A stretch of 64,000 nt of DNA from Dendrocalamus latiflorus. Taxonomy: Eukaryota > Streptophyta > Magnoliopsida > Poales > Poaceae. The notes under the pieces are model-generated. The model saw nothing but the letters and a program-made list of their open reading frames with translations. It was not told the DNA's origin and did not search any database. Positions 57,153-64,000 of the stretch are shown here, piece by piece; positions within the stretch are counted from its first letter, which is position 1; the number at the start of each line of letters is the position of its first letter. Made by a program: the position numbers and the translations under genes. The stretch is from contig CM029644.1 of NCBI GenBank assembly GCA_017311315.1, positions 31,949,606 to 32,013,605 on the forward strand, given 5' to 3'.

Positions 57153-57588
57153 GCTAGCTAGCTTAGCTTATTCCGAGCTAGATCCTTGCTTGATATATAC
57201 AAATGCGCGCGAGCGTGTAGAATTATCGTAATTGGCGTGCTCATATCAGTCATATATGCGTGGTCGGCAAGCTAGCAGCGAGGTGTGCTTTGGTTTGGCT
57301 TTGCGTGTTGTGTGATGTAATTGTAGTGTACGGCTGTACGGTACCGTGAGTTTAATGTGGAGGGAGCACTGTACTAATTAATGTCTTGTATATTGTATAT
57401 GTAGTTTTCTTTTGTGTGAAATTAAATGAAATGCCGGTTATTTACGACCGATCGTCAGTCTCTACTCTCTACTGCGAATGTAGTGTGCGAAGTATCAATT
57501 TGCTTGTACATGTTTGTTAAATCTCGTTTCATAATTAACTCTGGTTAGCTAGCTAGCCACAGGTAGCTGTGGCCTAGCTGTGTATGGA
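57153..57588. other. 3' flank of the FPF1-like gene
   Basis: This contains the likely 3' UTR (polyadenylation-like AATTAAATGAAATG near 57420). No other feature was seen. Confidence 0.4.
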
Positions 57589-57596
57589 TGCAGTTG

Positions 57597-57752
57597 GAAT
57601 TTTTTGTACGGATATTCCATTTTTTATTCGAAATTACATAAATATACTCGCGGGAATTTTTTTTTTACAAAAATAGTATCCAATCGCCTAATAGTTCGGC
57701 GACTGGAGCCTTTCGCCCAACCAGCCTGCGAAATAATATCTGTCGCCGCACG
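57597..57752. repeat. left terminal inverted repeat of the PMD element
   Basis: About 155 bp match the inverse of 61660-61813 with several substitutions and a few short indels in T-runs. The repeat includes the hairpin CAATCGCCTAATAGTTCGGCGACTG. Confidence 0.85.
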
Positions 57753-58184
57753 CTGGAGCGATTTCATCCAGTCGCTCTTCTGTACGGCGACTGTCATGCA
57801 GTCACCTTACGATTAAGCGACTTACATGCAGTCTCATTCCATTAGGCGACTGCATGACTCCCCGTGAATTTTGTAGTTTTAAACTGGTAAAAAATGTGGT
57901 TTAGTTGTAATAAAAGTTTATGTTATTGTATATTGTAGGTGCGTGAAAATTTTTAGAAACTTTTTTATTAAAGATTAACTGGAGAACGATCGATACATAC
58001 ACTGTTAAGTGACATACAATGATAATTCAGTGTGCGGAGAACCGGTATGTAAATTTTTTAGATAATTTGATATATGAATGATTGAATGCGAAAAGAAAAG
58101 ATGATAGACTTGTTTGAATAAAAATAAACTTCATAATATAATTGTGAGTAACATGGCGCGTATTTTTTTATTACATGCATAACC

Positions 58185-60838
58185 TCACTCGCCACCCTGG
58201 TGTGCCCCGTCACCGCGCTCGCGTCCTCCCATACGGCCCTGCTTGGCCCTCCTCCGGTGCAACGGGTTACGGGGCTCCGAAAAAATAAAACGAGCAGGAG
58301 GGTGTCTATCTCGCCCCTGCGCTGGTGGAGTCAGCTGCACTTCTGGTTGTGTGCCCTCCGATGCACCGGGGAGGGCACTGCCAGAGAGAACCTCCGGTGC
58401 TGCGTCGGAGAACTGCCCGGGCCATTTCGCAAAAAACTGGTCCACATCATCCTGGGCAGGGGAGACGCCGAGCTGCTGGTAAGTACCTGCAATAGTAATA
58501 TCGTTAGTTCGTTGCATGTCGTCTTGGGATAAAAACGAGATCGGACGATGCGTACCCGTAGCTGGCGCCATCGAGGTAGGAGGAGGGGCGTGCACCCCCT
58601 GCGTGTGGAAGCCGGGGATGTGCGGAGGATGCGTGAAGTGAGGTGGTGTAGGAGGGCGCGTCCAGGCTGAACCCCCTGGCTGCTCCGGGTGAGGTGGTGG
58701 AGGACGTGTCCACGTACTACCTCCGGAGTAGTGCCACGCTGGTCGGGGTGGCACTGGTGGACGAGCAGTCGGAGCGGTGGGCGTGGAGACCGCCGGTAGC
58801 CTCGTGCAGGACAGTAGGCTAACAATACGTCTACACCCGTTGTGCACCCGACGCACAAAGCTGACGCCCTCCTCATGGGTCAGCTGCGCACCAGTGGCAA
58901 CCCTATCCAGTAGTAAGCCGGACTCGGCCCATAAGGCAGCACCGACGTCAGCCTGGACACAAAGACATAAAATGGTCGATCATCGAAACGACATTGCCAT
59001 TTGGGAATATTTGAAATGACATGTAACGTACCGCGATGTGAGCGTCGCGCGCGAAGTGCGCGGGGTATGTGTCCGTCGGAGCGGCGACGTGTGTGGCAGG
59101 CTGGTCTATGGCATGTACGAGCCTGGTACATGTCCGCATGCTGTCGTATGGGCGGTCCTCCCCCACGCGGTCGTCGAGCGCACCCTCCCACTGCTCGACC
59201 CAGGGCTGCATCTTCGTCGACCAGTCCGTGCCTCTTTTAACTCCCTTCGCGCTGTGCCTGCGTATAGAACCATTACGTAATGTGAGTATTTGCGAACACA
59301 GTAGTAAGTATGTACATATTTAGCAGAAACGATCACTCACGCGTGCACATTCCGCGGAAGCGATGGTCCGAATGGTACAGGAAGCGCATGCCGTAGCCCA
59401 AACTGCCGCATGACTCTCTGGGGTGCGTAGTCCTCCACGTAGATATGGTACACGAGCTTCCGGCGGGTGAGCCACAAAGCCCGGTCACGCCAGCAAAGTG
59501 CGGACAACCCGTTAGGAGCGCGGGCCTGCACTGCCGTATCTGCGTAAGGCTCCCAGCGCACGTCGTCGGCTGTGAGGCGGTCGAACTGCTCCACAAAGGG
59601 CTGGTACGCCCGCGTGACCTGCACGTGCGCGAACTGTACCTGCAAGAAAGACAAGTTGTTTAATACGACGATCGTCAATAAGAAAGACATAGTTGACTGT
59701 GATAATATTTACTCGTCGACGGCACCAGAGAGAACCCATCGTCGGCCGGTCGACGTCTCCCCCTGGATGCATCTCGGGCCCGTACGGACCCATGTCGTCT
59801 AGCACAGGTCGTCCGAGGCTGAAGTGCTCGAACGACCACAACTGTAGCAGCAGGGGACAGCCCGTGAGGATCGAGTTCGCCTTGATCCTCGTGCAAGCAT
59901 CGCACAGGGCGCGGTACGTCGCGGCAAGTACGGCCGATCCCCAGCTGACCTGGGGGGCTCGCCGTCAGTGATCGCCCTCGCATAAGCGATAAGGCGCCCA
60001 TCCACCGAGTTGCCGTGGCTGGTGGTGAAAAGCACCCAACCAAACAGCCACAGCACGTACGCCTCCAAGTGGCGCGACACCTGATAATCATCTGCCTGTG
60101 GATCCATGCGCTCCACCTGAATGCATACAAGTTGTTATTAGTACGTAATACTACAAATAAGAGTTTCGAAGATACGATCGATTGTAAATACCACGTACCC
60201 GGTACTATGTGAGCCACCTCAGCTTCGGCCCATGGGTCTGATCCTCCTCGAAGAGGTGGTGCTGATCGGCCGGTGGAACGACCCCCTGGAATCTGCCGAG
60301 CAGGTCAGCGCGCCAGTCGGCCGGGGCCTCCGGTAGGAAGGCAGCGCCTCCCTCGATCGGAAGGCCAAGGAGCAGGGACACATCCTGCAGGGTCGGCGTC
60401 ATCTCCCCGAATGGGAGGTGGAATGTGTGCGTCTCCGGCCGCCAACGGTCCACCAAAGCCGTCAGCAGGGAACGGTCGAATGGGAAGCGTCGTGATCGAT
60501 CCCCTCCCGCCTCGTCCCGCCCGCCTCGTGATCCTCCTCCGTGGCCTGCACCATCCGGGCAAGAGGGAGTATCCTGGCATCCCGCAGCCTGCAAACAAAG
60601 TGAAGGGCAGCACGGAACGTTCTTATGGTCGCACTAAACGCTGGCGTAGTGCAAACCTGGCAGTCCAACGAGGGTCGAGTCCCCAGGCTACGCGAGGTGT
60701 GCGTGTCCGGACCACTCCCAGCTCAGTCGGCTCCATGCTCCCTGGTGGCGGCACACGACGGGAAGCGCGATGAGTGCGGTCCACGTGCTCATCCAACAGC
60801 GCGTACTGCCACTCGGAGTCACGTCCAGCACGAGTCAT
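58185..60838 (-). pseudogene. plant mobile domain (PMD, MAIN-like) gene, probably broken
   Basis: Minus-strand coding blocks, in order, are MTRAGRDSEWQYALLDEHVD (from 60838); RLRDARILPLARMVQ after an acceptor TTTGCAG at 60593-60587; FPFDRSLLTALVDRW...TLQDVSLLLGLPIEG (60490-60350); a block starting VERMDPQADDYQVSRHLEAY after a GCATTCAG acceptor at about 60118 and ending DGRLIAYARAITDG; SFEHFSLGRPVLDD; VQFAHVQVTRAYQPFVEQFD; and a proline-rich C-terminus to about 58185. These are the hallmarks of the PMD (aminotransferase-like plant mobile domain) found in MAIN/MAIL1 and in transposon copies often labelled 'serine/threonine-protein phosphatase 7 long form homolog'. No phosphatase motifs are seen. 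At about 59955 the frame must change by one base, and a second shift is likely near 60520, so the copy is probably inactive unless splicing avoids them. Full exon limits were not resolved. Confidence 0.7.
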
Positions 60839-60839
60839 A

Positions 60840-61372
60840 CCTGCAAAATTTGTACAATAATTTCAATATTAAATTTTGCACATCTAAATTTCTACACTAA
60901 ATTTTCTATATCTGAATTTGTACACTAAATTTTCTACATCTAAATTTGTACACTACATTTTCTACATTAATACATAAAAAAATTTCTAAACTAAATTTTC
61001 TAAACTAATAAACTAAATTTCTAAACTAAATTTTCTAAACGTAATTTTCTAAACTTAATTTCTAAGCTAATTTTCTAAACTAAATTTTCTAAACTTTTTC
61101 TAAATTCTCTACATCTAAATTTGTATACTAAATTTTCTACATCTAAATTTGTACACTACATTTTCTACGTTAATACATAAAAAAACTTCTAAACTAATAA
61201 ACTAAATTTTCTAAATAAATTTTCTAAACTAAATTTTGTAAACTAAATTTCTAAACTAAATTTTCTAAACTAAATTGCTAAACTAAATTTATAAACTAAA
61301 TTTTCTAAACTTAATTTCTAAACTAAATTTCTAAACTAAATTTCTAAACTAATTTTCTAACGCTAAGAAAAA
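60840..61372. repeat. low-complexity (CTAAATTTT)-type array
   Basis: About 530 bp are built from CTAAATTTTCTAAACTAAATTT and CTACATCTAAATTTGTACACTA units in irregular order. It lies inside the PMD element, upstream of the PMD coding region in the gene's orientation. Confidence 0.9.
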
Positions 61373-61380
61373 TACCTGGA

Positions 61381-61486
61381 AATCACGCTTTCCCTCTCCT
61401 CTTCTCCTCCTCTCCCTCTCCTTCTCCCTTCTCTTCTTTCCCTTCTTCCCCTTCTTCCTCTCTTCTCCTCTCCTTCCTCTCACGCG
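61381..61486. repeat. polypyrimidine tract
   Basis: About 100 bp of C/T-only sequence (CTCCTCTTCTCC-type) separate the AT-rich array from the right-hand hairpin region. On the minus strand it is a G/A-rich stretch upstream of the PMD gene. Confidence 0.85.
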
Positions 61487-61554
61487 GTCGAACGAATGAA
61501 AACAATGAATGCCGAAGGAATGCGGCCGGCGGCCGAGCGTGGTGCTTTATATCA

Positions 61555-61650
61555 CCTTCAGTCGCCAAGCGGTTCGGCGACTGCATTTCAGTCGCCCAAC
61601 GGTTCGGCGACTGAATTGTAGTCGCCCAACGGTGGGGCGACTACAATTAA
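61555..61650. repeat. subterminal array of GTCGCC/GGCGAC hairpins
   Basis: CAGTCGCCAAGCGGTTCGGCGACTG (61559-61583), then CAGTCGCCCAACGGTTCGGCGACTGA and GTAGTCGCCCAACGGTGGGGCGACTAC follow head to tail. Each is a near-perfect inverted repeat of about 24 bp. Related hairpins sit at the left end (57685-57705, 57768-57792 and 57815-57852). Confidence 0.85.
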
Positions 61651-61659
61651 TCGCTGAAC

Positions 61660-61813
61660 GGTTGGTAGATTTATTAAATGTCGCGGGCTGGTTGGGCGAA
61701 AGGCTCCAGTCGCCGAACCATTAGGCGACTGGAGCCTATTTTTGTAAAAAAATTTCTCGCGGGTATATTTATGTAATTTCGAATAAAAAATAGAATATCC
61801 GTACAAAAAATTT
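61660..61813. repeat. right terminal inverted repeat of the PMD element
   Basis: This is the inverse partner of 57597-57752. It ends GTACAAAAAATTT and is followed by TGCAGTTG, the same bases that precede the left end. Confidence 0.85.
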
Positions 61814-62164
61814 TGCAGTTGCATCAAACTTAATTGTCCGACATCTCGCATTGGTTGTGAAGGTATCGGGTGTTTAGGTAAATACTCCTTGGTTCTTTTA
61901 TTTTTAACTTTTTAGAATCCTCTCATCAAATTTTCATTGGTCATTAATAGATTTTAAACTATCTAGATTGCATATATAAAAATTATATCATGAAATTTAT
62001 CGTTAAAAAATACTTTTATAATATTATAATATCATTAGTATACCTAAGTGCAAAGTAATAAAAGTAACGGTCAAAATCGCATCTTAAAGACCGTGAAAAA
62101 TAAAAAAGTTAAGTAAAAAAAGAACGGAGTGAATAGTATTCTTTCACCTCCAGGTGTTTGATTA

Positions 62165-62695
62165 TAAACATCAACACTCAAGATCAAGTGTTACAAATTT
62201 TTAGTATAGGATCCAATCCGTAGTGATGATATACGTGATAGGGTGAGGGTAGCATCAATTGAAGAGAAGGTTATCCAACATCACTTGAGATGATTTAGAC
62301 ATCTCCAATGGAGGTCTTTTGAGGCACCGGCATGCAGTGGAATTGTGGAATTTTTAAGACATATCGAAAACACAAGAAGAAGCAGAGGTCGGCCAAGACT
62401 AATGTGAGAGGAAGCAGTTAAAGTGACTTGAGGATTTGGAATGTATCTAAGAGTTGGCTTTGGATAGGAGTGTATGAAAGTTAGTAATCCACGTACCATA
62501 ACCATAACATGAGAAGAAAGTTTTGGTGCGGTGTCTTAGGCTCTTGGTTCAGATAGCAGGATGTAGTGTTTACGTTTTAGCCTTGTAGGTTTTATTACAA
62601 GGCTTTCGTTTCTTTGACCTTGAGGAGGTGTTATTTCTAGTCTACCCTAAGTTCTTCGGAACAAAAGGCTTTACTATTTTTATTGTAGCAGTAGT
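62165..62695 (+). pseudogene. RTE-type LINE 3' fragment
   Basis: The decayed frame around 62215-62420 reads like the C-terminus of plant RTE-clade LINE reverse transcriptase: R-DRVRV-ASIEEKVIQH, HLR-FRHL, RSRGRPRL and EEAVK, with stops between. The 3' end (TTCTAGTCTACCCTAAGTTCTTCGGAACAAAAGGCTTTACTATTTTTATTG, 62636-62685) is the standard ending of these LINEs, normally followed by TTG repeats. It is 5'-truncated, as most LINE copies are. Confidence 0.75.
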
Positions 62696-62699
62696 ATTG

Positions 62700-64000
62700 G
62701 CCTAAAAATTAACTGCTATAACAATTAATGCTCCAATCAATCCCAAACAATACACCTTATCCGATGGATGAGGGATAATGGTATGGTATCATTGCTATGT
62801 ATGGTAGAGGATACGAACCACATATAAATATGGGTAGATATGAGGGTATTATTTTGGGTTATGGCTTATGGCTTTTAACTATGATTTATTAATCTAATAA
62901 ATAGTGATTGCTAAAAAAGTTGAAGCCAAAAGCCATATGAAAACCGAAAACAAAGAAAATCCTTGTCTCACAGGATAGCTTAATTTTAGAGTAAGAAGAC
63001 CCATATATAGCAGATGGTACTGAACAGAACAAAAGATTTGATCTCTTCCGAACCAACAACTAGGGCAAAAACCAGTAGCAAAAAGCTAGGGGCAGTTTAA
63101 GGCATAAGTTGTAGGAATACGGGTAGGATACACCACACGTGATAAAAGTTTCTATCATGTAAATTAGAAAGTCATGTAAGTAAGAGATTATATATCGTTT
63201 TTATGATTGGCACTAGAGCATATCACCGACATAAGTAGCATTCGGTTGCCGCGGATTCTCAGTTAGCAGCCGTATCTAAAGCAGGAACAAAGGTGTGCCG
63301 ACTGGATGCAGCGTTACTGTGTTAGAAAGCTTTAGCGTTGTGCTAGCTTATGCGCTTGAACACTTCCATAGTAGTACTGTTTATGTTTTGACCTGATTTA
63401 TGACGTGGTTTAACTCAATTTCTTCACCTGATTTAATTACCTCTGTGCATTATCCTAATAAACTATCCAGGATCAGATCCTCTCCTCTCCTATCAATACT
63501 TCTGCTCTGATAAATGAGTCAGGTTAGTGTGCTGAATTTTACTTTGTTGAGTACCACTGTGTTAATGCCTTAAATGGGCTTGCGTCAAGCTAGCTTGTGG
63601 ATAGATCCACTAGGTTGGGCAAATATTCGGAGCACAAATAGGCATTAGAATAGATCAGGCAAGGACCGAGCTCGCATTGGTTGACAGGAGACGGATATGA
63701 AATCAGAAAGACATAGAATTGGATACCAATCTTATCTAGTGTAGTGTAGATATAATTTATTGTGGAAAAGCTAGTACTATATTAAGTTCTATATATGTTA
63801 ATGATCCTTTTTTGGAGTTGTGTTATGGTTCAAGTATTGTACATATATAGCGGATAGCTATAATTTGTTAATAAGCAACTCAATCTGATATAAAAATGTA
63901 TTTAGATTGATATTATACAACATGGATTCGATTCTCACTCTGAAATTATCACCTATATATCTGAATCTTCTTTCAGAGAGGGTGCAACGACTTTCCCATA
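62700..64000. other. no recognisable feature
   Basis: AT-rich intergenic sequence. No coding segment, RNA gene, LTR end or clear inverted repeat was found, apart from a MITE-like GGCTTTTAACTATGATTTATTAATC stretch near 62870. Confidence 0.35.

Larger units (their letters stand above)
57597..61813 (-). mobile_element. Mutator-like element carrying a plant mobile domain gene
   Basis: The ends form long inverted repeats: 57597 to about 57752 and, inverted, 61813 to about 61660. They share TTTTTTGTACGGATATTC, ATTACATAAATATAC, CGGCGACTGGAGCCTTTCGC and CCAACCAGC. The flanks repeat TGCAGTTG (57589-57596 and 61814-61821), or nine bases with one mismatch. Long TIRs with an 8-9-bp duplication fit Mutator-like elements. 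The 4.2-kb interior encodes a PMD protein on the minus strand and no transposase that I can see, so it would need help to move. Further in from each TIR lie arrays of GTCGCC...GGCGAC hairpins. Confidence 0.8.

Noticed and set aside
57597..61813. Protein phosphatase 7 gene
   Set aside because: Database names of this kind attach to PMD proteins. No phosphatase motifs (GDxHG, GDxVDRG, GNHE) are present, so I call it PMD only.
1..64000. CRISPR arrays, bacterial operons, riboswitches or phage-like systems
   Set aside because: Introns, LTRs, MITEs and a nuclear tRNA gene show plant nuclear DNA. No direct-repeat/spacer pattern was seen.

Overview
This is a plant nuclear window and almost certainly from a grass. 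Multi-exon genes with GT-AG introns sit between LTR retrotransposons, MITEs, hAT and Mutator-like elements, and the coding exons are GC-rich at their 5' ends as in Poaceae. I cannot name the species from sequence alone; the proteins fit a panicoid or other cereal relative.

Layout. 32-5282: a complete but frameshifted Ty1/copia element with identical 129-bp LTRs and a 5-bp target duplication. It lies 3' of a small conserved plant gene (5641-6735, minus), whose last exon is probably off the left edge. 7743-15745 (minus): a nine-exon KT/HAK/KUP potassium transporter whose introns hold an old gag-only LTR element and two MITEs. 16.0-24.4 kb: repeat-rich intergenic DNA with an (AT)n tract, an LTR remnant, long direct repeats, a hAT MITE and a Helitron-like fragment. 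24932-34290 (plus): an eleven-exon gene for a 1603-residue CW-type zinc-finger protein. 36.3-40.1 kb: a decayed PPR gene, LTR remnants, the 3' end of a Ty3/gypsy element and an interlaced inverted-repeat MITE cluster. 40215-41250 (plus): a three-exon gene for a 125-residue unknown protein. 41335-46711: an LTR element without gag or pol, 84 bp past that gene's stop codon, carrying a 3.7-kb hAT transposon inside its left LTR. 47736-48302: intronless NIP7. 50427-52192: a poly(A)-tailed, intronless insertion with a CDCA7-type zinc finger, next to a tRNA-Gly(CCC). 53120-55237: a gag-only copia derivative. 56847-57152: an FPF1-like gene. 57597-61813: a Mutator-like element carrying a plant mobile domain (PMD) gene. 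62.2-62.7 kb: an RTE-type LINE 3' end. The last 1.3 kb shows nothing I recognise.

The host genes (potassium transport, chromatin reading, ribosome biogenesis, flowering-time type regulator, tRNA-Gly) form no pathway. The main interest lies in the mobile DNA: a young-looking copia copy that is coding-dead, a gene-less relative with very similar architecture, the CDCA7-like retro-insertion, the PMD element with its hairpin arrays, and the interlaced foldback at 39.6-40.1 kb. Exon joins, TSDs and repeat ends were read by eye; no alignments or searches were run.
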